Assembly (NCBI RefSeq): GCF_022811925.1
Contig: NZ_CP065511.1
Location: 3,775,501 to 3,839,500, forward strand
Reading direction: 5' to 3'
Length of the DNA: 64,000 bases
Source: Cytobacillus oceanisediminis
Lineage (GTDB): Bacteria; Bacillota; Bacilli; Bacillales; Cytobacillaceae
Shown: positions 16,849-26,012 of the stretch, piece by piece
Position numbering within the stretch: the first letter of the stretch is position 1
Layout: each line of letters opens with the position of its first letter
Made by a program: the position numbers and the translations under genes
Notes under the pieces: generated by a model
Database searches by the model: none
What the model was told of the DNA's origin: nothing
Seen by the model: only the letters and a program-made list of their open reading frames with translations

Positions 16849-16909
16849 CCTATTCCTTCACCTCAAAATTCAGGCGGCTCCATCAATACTTAATATTAAT
16901 TCCCGCTTT

Positions 16910-17353
16910 CTAATGGAGAGTTTTCACAAACCCGGTACTCTTTGCCTGATAGCCTAAACTTATATAAAATTGATGAGAGTCTTCGCGCTCAGTCCTGTTT
17001 CCGCTATTTAGGACGATTCCGGCAGCCCCCAATTGTCCTGCAAAATTTTCCACAGCCAGCATCAGCTTCTTGCCTGCACCAATCCCTCTGTAATCTTTAT
17101 CAGTAACTAAAGCTATAACCCGGATATGAATGCCGTCAGTATTGTATAAATGACCTGTATGGAATCCAACCATGCCAATAACCTTATCTTTTAGGCATGC
17201 CACTAATGTGCAGTAATCAGGATGTGAGCCGATCATATTAAGCCTCGTTTCCATCTGTTCTTCCGATACAGGATAACCCAAGTCTCCCATTAAACGGGCA
17301 AGCTTGGGAAGATCCTCAATAGCTGCTTTCCTGGTATGTATTTTATGCTCCAT
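16910..17353 (-). CDS. GNAT family N-acetyltransferase
   Basis: 147 residues. The acetyl-CoA signature is DYRGIGAGKKLMLAVE; LNSGNRTEREDSHQFYISLGY is the C-terminal GNAT motif. Substrate unknown. AGGAAGG precedes the ATG. Third in a run of minus-strand genes: toroid-fold protein, GNAT, GNAT (28 bases from its upstream neighbour), suggesting one operon ending near the brnQ terminator. Confidence 0.85.
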   Translation of the reverse strand: MEHKIHTRKAAIEDLPKLARLMGDLGYPVSEEQMETRLNMIGSHPDYCTLVACLKDKVIGMVGFHTGHLYNTDGIHIRVIALVTDKDYRGIGAGKKLMLAVENFAGQLGAAGIVLNSGNRTEREDSHQFYISLGYQAKSTGFVKTLH

Positions 17354-17380
17354 TTTTCACCTTCCTGCCTTCACACGGTT

Positions 17381-18190
17381 TTATTCCCTTATCCAGATTG
17401 CCTTTGTATATCCAATTTTCAAACCTGCTTTTTCCATATTATTCTGGCTTGCCGAACCAAACCTTGCCTGACCTGTCACCAGCTCGGAATTATTTGTAAT
17501 CGCTTGATAGATTCGGGCTTGAATAAGCGCGCTGTGGACTCCCCTGTTTCTAAAAGAAGGCAAAACAGCAGCAGCCGCAAGATTTGCTACCCCTTCTTCC
17601 ATAAAAATAACACCTATTCCAGCTGGTTCATTGTTTACAAATGCGAGGTAAAAGACCCAGTTTTCATTGCCATAAAGCACCTCATTATTTTCAGCTATCC
17701 CCTGGCTAAGGAATCCAGGCATGCCAAATCCCTTTGTATACACCTCACCGAAAAGACCAAAATCCTTTCTTTGCATCCTGCGTATATCAATACCAGCATG
17801 AATGGGAAGGTCCATAAGATCTGAAGGCTCCGCAAACAAAGTGGTATGGAAATCACATTGATAAAATCCTTTTTGATGAAGCATCTTCAGTAAATCTGAT
17901 GATCCGTTTGATGGTGTGATCTCCAATCGAGTTGGGATTCCTTTTCCCAGGTAAAAATCAACTATTTGATCCAGTACTTCGGCATCAGCTTCGTTAAATC
18001 CTTTTACAAGATTGAAGGATGGACCCGGTATATTCCTGGCAAAAAAAGCGGTTGTCTGGCCAATTCTTTTAATTTCCACGCCCATGGGGTTTCCATCCCG
18101 ATTTTTAATAGCCGTCAATCTGGAGTGCAGCACATCTGTCTCTGCCTGGTCCAGCCTCTCAGCTAAGTCACTTTTCATCACTAGATTCAT
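17381..18190 (-). CDS. GNAT acetyltransferase with N-terminal extension
   Basis: 269 residues. The N-terminal ~125 residues form one domain (FFARNIPGPSFNLVKGF, GIPTRLEITPS). A second GNAT domain has AAAAVLPSFRNRGVHSALIQARIYQA as acetyl-CoA loop and GSASQNNMEKAGLKIGYT near the end. Length and layout match tandem-GNAT proteins of Bacillaceae; substrate unknown. Start at 18190 has GAGGTGG at 6-7 bases; a GTG three codons earlier overlaps that site. Confidence 0.83.
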   Translation of the reverse strand: MNLVMKSDLAERLDQAETDVLHSRLTAIKNRDGNPMGVEIKRIGQTTAFFARNIPGPSFNLVKGFNEADAEVLDQIVDFYLGKGIPTRLEITPSNGSSDLLKMLHQKGFYQCDFHTTLFAEPSDLMDLPIHAGIDIRRMQRKDFGLFGEVYTKGFGMPGFLSQGIAENNEVLYGNENWVFYLAFVNNEPAGIGVIFMEEGVANLAAAAVLPSFRNRGVHSALIQARIYQAITNNSELVTGQARFGSASQNNMEKAGLKIGYTKAIWIRE

Positions 18191-18207
18191 AATTTCCACC
18201 TCATTTA

Positions 18208-19149
18208 TTAAACGTCAAGCCTTCCAAAAGAATGCAATATTTTATATCGCTTAACTGCAAGTATTCCTTTCCAATGATTGCGTGCAACTTGGAATTCATT
18301 ATCAAATTGTCCCCAGCTCCAGGAAATATCCCATGTCCCTTCATTTGAGATCTGCTCAATATAGAAATCAAGATTATCATCAATTAACGTTCCAAATTTC
18401 ATAGAAAGAGAATCTTCAGGATGCTCAGCAAAATCCAATGGAGTGGCTGTATAGCCTAATCCCCAATTTCCTTTGTTCTTCCCGGCAGCTTTGTATGCAA
18501 GTGCATTCACTTTTTCAGCCGTATGCTTGAGAGGGTAATTAATTCTGGAATTAAATTCAGTTTCCTGCTTAGACATTAACTTTACCAACTGCTGAAAATT
18601 GTTTATTTCATGTCTATCCATCTCATCAGCTTCCATTAAGTGAACAACTGCATTCTTAATCGTTTCCCACCCTATTTCAGCAGCACTGCTTCCGGGTGGT
18701 GACCAATGCAATAAGAACCCAGCAAGCTCTGCACTTGGATTATAAGACCAATTTTCCTGGACTCTCTCTGTCCAATGCCACCATGGAGCATGTGGGTACT
18801 CATTGTTTGAAGGCACCACAGATGGCCACAATTTCTTCTCATGCATATATGTAAGTTCTAAATAATTTACTAGTTTTTGTACAACATTTAACTCGGGTTT
18901 TGCTTCAATGTCCATCAAAATTTGTCCGGCCGCCCATGAAGCCATCGGTGATGAGTGAGCTGACCAGAAATCAGGTTCAATGCCATGGCCAAATCCTCCG
19001 TCGTCATTCTGAAAAGCTTCAATACATTTTATTACCCCTTCAGCATTACGATCTTCAAAATGGTATGACCATAAAGCTGATTCAAGCGGCCTTGCATTTC
19101 TCTTTATCCATCTGCTTGTGTTCTCAAATCTTTCTTTCGTTATCTTCAT
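18208..19149 (-). CDS. Alpha/alpha-toroid (prenyltransferase/squalene-cyclase-like) protein
   Basis: 313 residues. NDDGGFGHGIEPDFW (about 48-62) matches the GGFG-type motif of the terpene cyclase/prenyltransferase toroid. Other conserved segments are APWWHWTER, NPSAELAGFLL and GTWDISWSWGQ. There is no DxDD acid motif, so cyclase activity is doubtful; the fold may serve binding. No signal peptide. 17 bases separate it from the downstream GNAT gene. Function unknown. Confidence 0.65.
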   Translation of the reverse strand: MKITKERFENTSRWIKRNARPLESALWSYHFEDRNAEGVIKCIEAFQNDDGGFGHGIEPDFWSAHSSPMASWAAGQILMDIEAKPELNVVQKLVNYLELTYMHEKKLWPSVVPSNNEYPHAPWWHWTERVQENWSYNPSAELAGFLLHWSPPGSSAAEIGWETIKNAVVHLMEADEMDRHEINNFQQLVKLMSKQETEFNSRINYPLKHTAEKVNALAYKAAGKNKGNWGLGYTATPLDFAEHPEDSLSMKFGTLIDDNLDFYIEQISNEGTWDISWSWGQFDNEFQVARNHWKGILAVKRYKILHSFGRLDV

Positions 19150-19232
19150 AAATAATTTCCTTTCTTAATTAGGCGCATTTGATTTCTTATTAGTTTTCTA
19201 GCTATAATTTCAATTTCCTTTTTTAAACAATA

Positions 19233-19263
19233 AAAAAAGGAAAAGAGTCAAAGCTCTTTTCCT
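19233..19263 (-). terminator. Terminator of the nitroreductase gene, overlapping its stop
   Basis: AGGAAAAGAG/CTCTTTTCCT perfect 10-bp stem, loop of 6; on the minus strand it is followed by seven T. The upstream arm includes part of the stop codon at 19262-19264. Confidence 0.88.
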
Positions 19264-19939
19264 AATCAATCCACTTTACAATATCATCGAATGGTCTGCG
19301 TGTTTTCGGCCTTGGGTCTTTCACTCTGTACCCAAAGGTACACATTACCGACAGCCCGAAACTTCCTTCTTCAAGCAAACCTTCCTCATCCAGCAGCTTA
19401 TTCATTTTTTCAATGTCAAAACCTTCAATTGGGCAGGAATCTATTCCAATTTGTGCAGCAGCAGTCATCATATTTCCAAGTGCGATGTAGCTTTGCTTAC
19501 AAGCCCAATCAAAGAGAGGGCGGTCTCCTTCCAGAAGATCAAAATCGGACTTCTGGAATTCCTCAATCCGCTGCAAATATTTTTCCATCATTTCTTCCGG
19601 CATCCCCAGGGTATTTCTAAAATGATCCTGCAGATACTGGGAATCATATTTAGTATCTTTTTTCGTTCTTGCCAGGATTAAAACAAAATGGCTTGCTTCA
19701 GGCAATTTACCGAATGCTCCCCAGGAGGCATTCTTAATTTTCTCACGGAGCTCCTGGTTCTGAACAACCACAAAACGCCATGGTTCAAAACCAAATGAAC
19801 TTGGTGACAGACGGCCTGTCTCCAATATAAATCGAAAATCTTCTTCGGGGATTTCTTTATTTGGATCAAATTCCTTTGTCGCATGCCTGAATTGATAGGC
19901 ATTCAGAATGTCTTCCTTTAAAGTTTCCTTTTCACGCAA
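19262..19939 (-). CDS. NAD(P)H-dependent nitroreductase (YfkO/NfsB-like)
   Basis: 225 residues. FMN-binding FRHATKEFDPNKEI at the N-terminus, SPSSFGFEPWRFVVVQN, and C-terminal GFDIEKMNKLL / FGYRVKDPRPKTRRP are nitroreductase-family features. Reduces nitro compounds or quinones using FMN and NAD(P)H. The best ribosome site (AAAGGAG) is 9 bases before a TTG at 19939; another TTG at 19945 is too close. Its own terminator overlaps the stop. Confidence 0.88.
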   Translation of the reverse strand: MREKETLKEDILNAYQFRHATKEFDPNKEIPEEDFRFILETGRLSPSSFGFEPWRFVVVQNQELREKIKNASWGAFGKLPEASHFVLILARTKKDTKYDSQYLQDHFRNTLGMPEEMMEKYLQRIEEFQKSDFDLLEGDRPLFDWACKQSYIALGNMMTAAAQIGIDSCPIEGFDIEKMNKLLDEEGLLEEGSFGLSVMCTFGYRVKDPRPKTRRPFDDIVKWID

Positions 19940-20058
19940 ACCCAAACACTCCTTTTCTGACTGTTCTAATTTTAACGTAACACATTACAGCATAACATTC
20001 ATGAAATCAGCTTTTAGTTTGCCCTTTTCACTGCCGTTCCTAATTATTTGGGGCACTC

Positions 20059-20514
20059 TCATTGTAAATCCATAGACAGTCTGATCATATCCCTGCAATG
20101 AATTCCATTTTCAAGGATATCTTCTTTGTAATGCCGCACAAAAAAATCTTTATCGACCCCAGTGATTCTAAAACCGCATTTTTGATAAAGAGCCAGCTGC
20201 CCAATACTGGAATTCCCCGTACCAATTTCAAGGGTCTTATTTCCTCCTTGAAAAGCAAGCCCTATTGCATGCTGAAGAAGTTTTCTGCCGATGCCCTCTC
20301 CCTGATATTTTTCACTAACGGCAATATTAACAATCTCACAGGTTCCTGGCCTTGTGGCAAGAAGGATATAAACGCCGACTACTGCTCCGTTTAGTTCAGC
20401 AATATATGTTTCCCCTCGATTTAAATAATCCTCAATAAATTCAATTGAAGGATCCGCCAATAATAGCAGATTCATAGGAGGGGGCTCTGAATGATCAATT
20501 TTTCGTATATTCAT
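20059..20514 (-). CDS. GNAT family N-acetyltransferase
   Basis: 151 residues. IAVSEKYQGEGIGRKLLQHAI is the beta-4 strand plus acetyl-CoA loop; LALYQKCGFRITGVDKDFF is the C-terminal motif. Resembles Bacillus YvbK-type proteins. The start overlaps the stop of the upstream hydrolase frame (TAATG), so translation is coupled and the three genes VOC, hydrolase and GNAT form one operon. Confidence 0.86.
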   Translation of the reverse strand: MNIRKIDHSEPPPMNLLLLADPSIEFIEDYLNRGETYIAELNGAVVGVYILLATRPGTCEIVNIAVSEKYQGEGIGRKLLQHAIGLAFQGGNKTLEIGTGNSSIGQLALYQKCGFRITGVDKDFFVRHYKEDILENGIHCRDMIRLSMDLQ

Positions 20515-21366
20515 TACGTCCTCCTTTTTATGTCAAGGCTTGCAAAATAATCTTTGAAAATACTTTCTGTCTGTTCTTTCGGATCAAAAACAGAATGTCC
20601 TGCCCCTGCAATCACCTCTTCTTTTAATGAAGGATGATATTGTCTAAATTCTTCTGCCTCAGCTTCATTAATCAGAGTTCCTTCTTCCTCTCCGTAAGAG
20701 AAGTACCGGCCCTTCAATTAGATTCAGTCCGTGCGTTAAGTCCAGATCCTCTGAATCTATCTGAAGTTTCATGGGGAGATCTTTATGAACCCTTGCATGT
20801 ATTCCATCTTCTTTTTTCACATAGAATTCCTCCTTGCGTTCTGCAAATTCTTCCGGGCTGATTTCCTGATTCGGGGAGATAGACTGATAAAGCTCCTCCC
20901 ACGTCTGATGAATTTTATATCTGGCGATTAAATTTTCAACCCATTCCCTCTTCATAACAAAGCTTTTTGCAGGATAGTCCCCTACAACAAAGCCCTGAAT
21001 TTTCCCCGGAAAATCCAGGGCAAATTGCACAGTAATCGGAACTCCCCTGGAAAATGAAATAAAGTGTGCTTTCACAATTCCTGTGTGCTGGAGAACCGCC
21101 TCAATATCGCTGGCTAAATGCCTGATTGTAAAGCCGGTCTCCGGAAGGCCGCTGTCCCCGCACCCTCTTAAATCAATCGAAATGACCCGTCTTGGTGTTC
21201 CCCATCTCCCTTGAGATATTTTTTCTCCAATCCATCTAAACATTCTTCCATTTGAAAGGTTCCCATGAATGCATATTACTGGAAGGCTGTCATTCTTGAA
21301 CGCTGGCTTCCATTCCAGATAATGAAGGGCAAAGCCTTCCTCTCTTTCTATAAAATGATGATCCAT
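20514..21366 (-). pseudogene. Alpha/beta hydrolase, frameshifted
   Basis: Two frames join into one ~280-residue hydrolase. Frame 1 (ATG at 21366, GGGGAG 9 bases upstream) has ICIHGNLSNGRMF, RVISIDLRGCGDSGLP and a nucleophile elbow reading FSRGVPI in place of the usual GxSxG. It breaks after EGPVLLLR. Frame 2 resumes with GEEEGTLINEAEAEEF and ends AGAGHSVFDPKEQTE, which holds the catalytic His. Restoring one G in the run at about 20692 rejoins LLLR-GEEEG. Ser follows Phe rather than Gly at the elbow, which is unusual. Confidence 0.82.
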
Positions 21367-21371
21367 AGCTC

Positions 21372-21773
21372 TCATCTCCCCAGTTTATTTTTGATTACTT
21401 TTTTTATTTGAGTTTCCTTTTCATGCTTATCGATAAATTCAAAATATCCAATTCTATTTCCCCAAGGATCCGAAAATGTAGCCCACTTAACAGGGACTTC
21501 TTTCCTTGTATGAATATCAAATGGTGTTATTTTTAATTCTGTGATTAGCCTTTCACGTTCCTGTTCAAGATCAGGCACACCCAGCCTAATCGGACCGCTT
21601 CCTTTACTGGGGGAACCCTCAGCTATCTGAAGCCAGCACCCTTTGATGAGTTCCCACTCTGCAAATCCTTCATGCGGAATGAAATCAGGTTTTTTATTAA
21701 GAAAAGTTTCATACCACCACAGTCCCTTTTTCATATCCAGCACCTGGAATTGAACCGTCATTTCATAGATCAT
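21372..21773 (-). CDS. VOC family (glyoxalase/bleomycin resistance-like) protein
   Basis: 133 residues. VQFQVLDMKKGLWWYETFL and PVKWATFSDPWGNRIGYFEF are the two halves of a VOC module. The ligand and function are not determinable. GGAGGGG is 7 bases before the ATG at 21773. Five bases precede the hydrolase start; first gene of the VOC-hydrolase-GNAT operon and divergent from the flavodoxin-like gene. Confidence 0.85.
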   Translation of the reverse strand: MIYEMTVQFQVLDMKKGLWWYETFLNKKPDFIPHEGFAEWELIKGCWLQIAEGSPSKGSGPIRLGVPDLEQERERLITELKITPFDIHTRKEVPVKWATFSDPWGNRIGYFEFIDKHEKETQIKKVIKNKLGR

Positions 21774-21905
21774 TTCAGCCCCTCCAATCTCATACCAAAT
21801 TATGTAATTCGTTGAATTTCTCACATTTCCTTCATTTTTATTGTTTTTGGTCCTTAGCACAGGGAATTAAGAGTAGTGAATAATAGAAAGGGAGTTGTAT
21901 GAAAC

Positions 21906-22535
21906 ATGTCAATTAAGGCTTTAGTTTTAAACTGTACACTTAAAAAAAGCAGTGACCCTTCCAATACCGGTGCACTTATAGATGAAATTGTTAAATTTTT
22001 TCATAAAACGGAAGTGGAAACAGAGGTCATTACAGCTGCAGACTTTAAGATTGGATACGATATTACTTCTGAAGCAGTGGATCAGGAGGATGAATGGCCG
22101 GATATTTTTAAGAAGGTTGAAGAGGCAGATATCCTAATCCTTGGTTCTCCCATCTGGCTTGGCGAGCAAAGCAGCATCACCACTAAAGTAATCGAAAGAT
22201 TATATGGAGGAAGCAGTCTGACCAATGAAAAAGGCCAGTATATTTATTACAACAAGGTTGGCGGCGTTGTGGTGACCGGCAATGAAGATGGAGCCAAACA
22301 AGTTTCCCGTTCCGTGTTATATTCACTCTCCCATATGGGGTTCACCATACCGCCAAACGTTGACACCTATTGGGTTGGTGAGGCTGGTCCCGGCCCATCC
22401 TTCATTGAAGCAAAGGGCTATGAAAATGACTTCACAAGACAGCATGCCAAAATAATGGCCTACAATTTAATCCATTTTGCTAGAATGTTAAATGCTCATC
22501 CGATACCTGCAGAAGGAAATATCGTCAAAGGCTAG
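21906..22535 (+). CDS. Flavodoxin-like NAD(P)H-dependent FMN reductase
   Basis: 209 residues. VLNCTLKKSSDPSNTGALID forms the phosphate loop, ILGSPIWLGEQSSITTKVIERL the flavin-contact strand, and VVVTGNEDGAKQ the second flavin loop. Member of the NADPH-dependent FMN reductase family; likely reduces quinones or azo/nitro compounds. GGGAG is 11 bases before the ATG. Monocistronic, with a bidirectional terminator shared with the STAS gene. Confidence 0.87.
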   Translation: MSIKALVLNCTLKKSSDPSNTGALIDEIVKFFHKTEVETEVITAADFKIGYDITSEAVDQEDEWPDIFKKVEEADILILGSPIWLGEQSSITTKVIERLYGGSSLTNEKGQYIYYNKVGGVVVTGNEDGAKQVSRSVLYSLSHMGFTIPPNVDTYWVGEAGPGPSFIEAKGYENDFTRQHAKIMAYNLIHFARMLNAHPIPAEGNIVKG

Positions 22536-22552
22536 TTACATTAATAAGCAGT

Positions 22553-22590
22553 AAAAAACCAGCATTGGCCCTAAATGCTGGTTTTTACTC
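22553..22590. terminator. Bidirectional terminator
   Basis: AACCAGCATT/AATGCTGGTT stem (22557-22566, 22574-22583) with A-run and T-run, between the convergent reductase and STAS genes. Confidence 0.88.
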
Positions 22591-22591
22591 T

Positions 22592-23623
22592 TTATTTTTT
22601 AGGAGAAATCTCCAATCCCAATTGATTTAGTGCGTGGGTGATTCCCTGCTGCAGAATAGAAAAACACGGAATTTGTGTTTCTTTATTTCCGCTCTCGATT
22701 ATTTGGAGGCTAAGATCCGGTGAAATCCCGACAAATATGCAGTTGCTGCCCAGTAGTGAAGCGGCTCTGACGAATTTTTTCAGGAAATCAAGAGTATATT
22801 GATCGACACCCTTTAATGCAGTTAAGTCCAGTATTAAATACTCAGCTTTATATCGGGGAAGATTCAGTAATGTTCTGTTCAGCAACTCCTCTGCCCGCAG
22901 CTCTTCATATCTTCCAACCAAAGGGATGACCAAAATGGAGTCGATCACAGGTATAATAGGAGAAGAAATCTCTTTAATGATTTCCGACAATACTCTGGTC
23001 TGCTCAACAATTTCCTTTTCCAGCTCTTTTTGGGCGCTTTGAGTCCGCTCTTTTATCATTGCGCTAATATTCTGGGAAGGTGTAATTTCGGATTCAAAAA
23101 ATTCATATTCGGAATACTGATCCCCCTGGACCTGGCTATGTCTCACCTTATACCACATATTTGTTTCAAACAGGCCGCTTAACACCCCTGCCCAATGTCC
23201 AGGCAAAAAAGTGCCTTCTGTTTTTTTCTTTTGAGCAATATTAATCTTATATTCCCAGCCGCTGTTAACACGTACAATGGCTTTCTTTTCTTCGAGACAG
23301 AAGGAAACAATGTCTGTTTTTCCCCATCCGGCAGTTAGATAAATATTGGGCAGATGATTGATAATGTCTTCTTTTTCTTTATTCGATTCCAAATAAAATT
23401 TGCTGACAATTTTCCCTGTACGGTACCCAGCTGTTTCTAGCACAAGCTCGGCCGACTTTTCACCAGAGATTTCTTCAATGGAGTCCAGCAGTGTCTTGAA
23501 TGCTGTGTTTACCCAAAATACCACCACTTCGTCATTTTCAAATCTAAACGTTGCATCATCCAAATCCCAATCGAATAAAGATCCATTTACATTTATTTCA
23601 TACTTGGAAGAGTAAGTCTCCAT
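22592..23623 (-). CDS. V4R-like plus STAS domain protein (RsbR-like)
   Basis: 343 residues. The N-terminal ~190 residues resemble a V4R/heme-NO-type sensory domain: LTAGWGKTDIVSF, FLPGHWAGVLSGLFE, QVQGDQYSEYEFFES. A helix-rich linker (195-225) leads to a STAS domain, residues ~228-335, with YLILDLTALKGVDQ and SNCIFVGISPDLS. RsbR-type stressosome proteins carry a phosphorylated Thr in VVDT; here it is VDQ, so that acceptor is missing. Probably a sensor in partner switching, with altered phosphorylation. Has its own promoter. Confidence 0.72.
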   Translation of the reverse strand: METYSSKYEINVNGSLFDWDLDDATFRFENDEVVVFWVNTAFKTLLDSIEEISGEKSAELVLETAGYRTGKIVSKFYLESNKEKEDIINHLPNIYLTAGWGKTDIVSFCLEEKKAIVRVNSGWEYKINIAQKKKTEGTFLPGHWAGVLSGLFETNMWYKVRHSQVQGDQYSEYEFFESEITPSQNISAMIKERTQSAQKELEKEIVEQTRVLSEIIKEISSPIIPVIDSILVIPLVGRYEELRAEELLNRTLLNLPRYKAEYLILDLTALKGVDQYTLDFLKKFVRAASLLGSNCIFVGISPDLSLQIIESGNKETQIPCFSILQQGITHALNQLGLEISPKK

Positions 23624-23685
23624 CGAATGTCCTCCTCATCTTATACATTCATTGCTGTCTAGTCATCTATTTAAAGAACATTATT

Positions 23686-23715
23686 ATTCTACCCTCAAGA
23701 TTATTTCGGAGTCAA
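23686..23715 (-). promoter_or_regulatory. Promoter of the STAS protein gene
   Basis: Minus strand: TTGACT (23715-23710), 18 bases, TAGAAT (23691-23686), about 60 bases before the start codon. The rest of 23624-23889 shows nothing further. Confidence 0.55.
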
Positions 23716-23889
23716 AAATGTATATGCTGCCGTTAAAACCTTATTAAATATGAAAAAAATCAATGTAATATAGCTCCTGGAATTTGCCGCCTGCGTGCCC
23801 AAAATCTATTCAACTTTCCGCATCTCATCGTGCAGAGTTTTTATTCACCTCCAAAAAAGGATAGGCAAGCAAGTCTTCCCCGCTTATAC

Positions 23890-25311
23890 CTACCCTTCTT
23901 CTTCCCACTTAATCATAAATGCACTGCCTTTTGCCGAACTTTCTTTTAAAAATAAATTTGCGTTCAGAGCATCAGCCAGCAGTTTGCTGAATGGAAGCCC
24001 CAAGCCGAGCCCTCTTACTTTCAGCTTCTTCTGTTCACCCCTGTAAAAACGCTCAAAAATATAAGGCTGCTCCTCTTCGGCTATTCCTGATCCATTATCA
24101 TGAACCTCAATAAATCCCTCACTCAATATAACAGTAATGCTGCCAGCTTCATCAATGGCATGATAAGCATTATTCAACAAATTAATCATAATCTGCTGCA
24201 GACGGTACGGGTCTGTTGATCTGCAGATGGTTTCAGCGGGCGCTTCAACACTATAGTGAAAATTGCCTTTCTTTGCTAGTGCCCATTGCCTTACAATATC
24301 TTTCACGAGCTTATTCATATCACAGTATTCGGGCCTGATTGAAAAAGCACCGGACGAAAGTGAATTGAAATCGAGTAAATCCTCAATCATTTTCTGCAAA
24401 CGGCTGACTTCTTTTAGAGAAATATCAAGAAATTCCTCTTTTTCTTCACCGCTTACAACATCATCACGCACCGCCTGAATTAAACCGCTTATAGATGTGA
24501 CAGGTGTTTTCAAATCATGTGTGACCCCAGCCAGCAATTCTGCCCTAAGTTTTTCAAGGTGCATAAGCCGCTCTGTCATTTCTTTAAACGATATGATTAA
24601 ATTATGAATCTCTTCCTCATTGGCCCTGGCTTTCAGATCGATTTTATAGTCACCTTCGCTGACTTTCGAGGCAGCTTGAGCTACTTCCTGAATGGGCCTC
24701 GAAATTTTCCTGGAAAGAAAATAAATGACACTCCATCCAAGAAGACCCAATCCTGTGAGCATGATAAACAACAGGGAATATTCCTGATTTACGTTCGTCA
24801 AATCATCTGCGCTTTGGACCACTACGACCCATCCCACCTGGTTATTATCGAATGTTATATCCGACTTGACCGCATACACGGCTTGCCCATCCTGTGTATC
24901 CAGTTTTTGAACATTCTTTTGGTTCTCAAGCAAATCTGCAGGCAGAGTTCCGAGATCAGGGCCAGTCTGGTTATTCCTCTGCATGCGTCCGGTTTTCTTA
25001 TATAATATTTGGCCATTTAAATCGCTTATAAAGACCTGGGGTTCAAACTTAAATTCCAGCAGCTTCGCTCTTTCCTCCAGCATTCTGTTAAAAAAAGGAT
25101 CAAATTCGATGCCGCCGTCCTGCTGCACGACACGATCTGCTGTTTCAACAGCAACGTACTGCAGCAAATTCAGCCTGTTTTCAAGAGTTGTCTGCCTAAT
25201 CCACCACATAGATCCTGCTGCCAGTATGATAAGTCCGATGACAAGTGTAAAAAGATAGCGGGTTGTCCAATAGCGGAGCAGTGTTGTTCTTTTGTTATTT
25301 TTCATAAACAT
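23890..25311 (-). CDS. Sensor histidine kinase
   Basis: 473 residues. TM1 at ~18-38, extracellular sensor ~40-177, TM2 ~178-199, HAMP ~200-253, dimerisation helix with phosphoacceptor His265 (AGVTHDLKTP), and HATPase with N box NLLNNAYHAI, G1 DNGSGI and G2 GLGLGLPFS. The sensor region is about 140 residues, PAS/PDC-like in length, without obvious ligand residues. Overlaps the response regulator by 17 bases. A second ATG two codons later is possible. Confidence 0.92.
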   Translation of the reverse strand: MFMKNNKRTTLLRYWTTRYLFTLVIGLIILAAGSMWWIRQTTLENRLNLLQYVAVETADRVVQQDGGIEFDPFFNRMLEERAKLLEFKFEPQVFISDLNGQILYKKTGRMQRNNQTGPDLGTLPADLLENQKNVQKLDTQDGQAVYAVKSDITFDNNQVGWVVVVQSADDLTNVNQEYSLLFIMLTGLGLLGWSVIYFLSRKISRPIQEVAQAASKVSEGDYKIDLKARANEEEIHNLIISFKEMTERLMHLEKLRAELLAGVTHDLKTPVTSISGLIQAVRDDVVSGEEKEEFLDISLKEVSRLQKMIEDLLDFNSLSSGAFSIRPEYCDMNKLVKDIVRQWALAKKGNFHYSVEAPAETICRSTDPYRLQQIMINLLNNAYHAIDEAGSITVILSEGFIEVHDNGSGIAEEEQPYIFERFYRGEQKKLKVRGLGLGLPFSKLLADALNANLFLKESSAKGSAFMIKWEEEG

Positions 25312-25981
25312 GGAATTGGTACCCCATTCCTCTGAGCGTCCTTATTTCACCTTCTGTTTCCGGCCAGTCCGTTAATGCCTGCCGTATCCTCTTTACGGCC
25401 AAATCGACAGCACGGTCGCTTCCGTCATAATCCATTCCCCAGACATGTTCAATCAACTGATCCCTGGTGAAAGTTCTGTTAGGCCTTTCAGCCAAAAACA
25501 GCAGCAAAGATAAATCCCGCGGAGTCAAACTTACTTCCTTGCCATGCAGGAAAATGGTATGCGCATCAAAATTTATCGTTAAGCTTCCATATTGCTTTAT
25601 ATGTTCATCCGTGTACACATTTGCTGATCGCCGTAATACAGCGTTCACACGTGCAATTACCTCATCCCCGATAAAAGGCTTTGAAATATAATCATCTGCA
25701 CCTGTATTCAAGCCCTTTAACTTATAATCAATATCCCCCAGCGCTGTAAGCATGATGACAGGACATGCGCTTTTTTCACGAATTTTTTCGAGCACACTCC
25801 AGCCATCCATGCCAGGCATCATGATATCCAGGATCACAAGCTGAGGTGAGTGATTGAAAAATTGCTCAAGGGCATTGCTGCCGTCATATGCTGTTAGAAC
25901 TTCAAACCCTTCTCGATGCAAATAGGCGCTTAAAACTTTGGAAATAGCCAATTCATCTTCTGCCACAAGGATTTTTTTCAT
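25295..25981 (-). CDS. OmpR-family response regulator
   Basis: 228 residues. Receiver domain with acidic pocket E9/D10, phosphoacceptor Asp52 (LDIMMPGMDG) and Lys101 (SKPF), then a winged-helix DNA-binding domain (LTPRDLSLLLFLAERPN, VDLAVKRIRQAL, RTLRGMGYQF). TTGGAGGAAGG lies just before the ATG at 25981. Cotranscribed with the kinase. The repeat-protein gene upstream has two TGACAT boxes 11 bp apart in its promoter, a spacing typical of OmpR-family targets. Confidence 0.93.
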   Translation of the reverse strand: MKKILVAEDELAISKVLSAYLHREGFEVLTAYDGSNALEQFFNHSPQLVILDIMMPGMDGWSVLEKIREKSACPVIMLTALGDIDYKLKGLNTGADDYISKPFIGDEVIARVNAVLRRSANVYTDEHIKQYGSLTINFDAHTIFLHGKEVSLTPRDLSLLLFLAERPNRTFTRDQLIEHVWGMDYDGSDRAVDLAVKRIRQALTDWPETEGEIRTLRGMGYQFHVYEK

Positions 25982-26012
25982 ATTACCTTCCTCCAATAAG
26001 TTAACTATAAAG

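Noticed and set aside
17336..17824. Plus-strand open frame of 162 codons
   Set aside because: Antisense shadow of the GNAT gene; Cys/His-rich nonsense composition.
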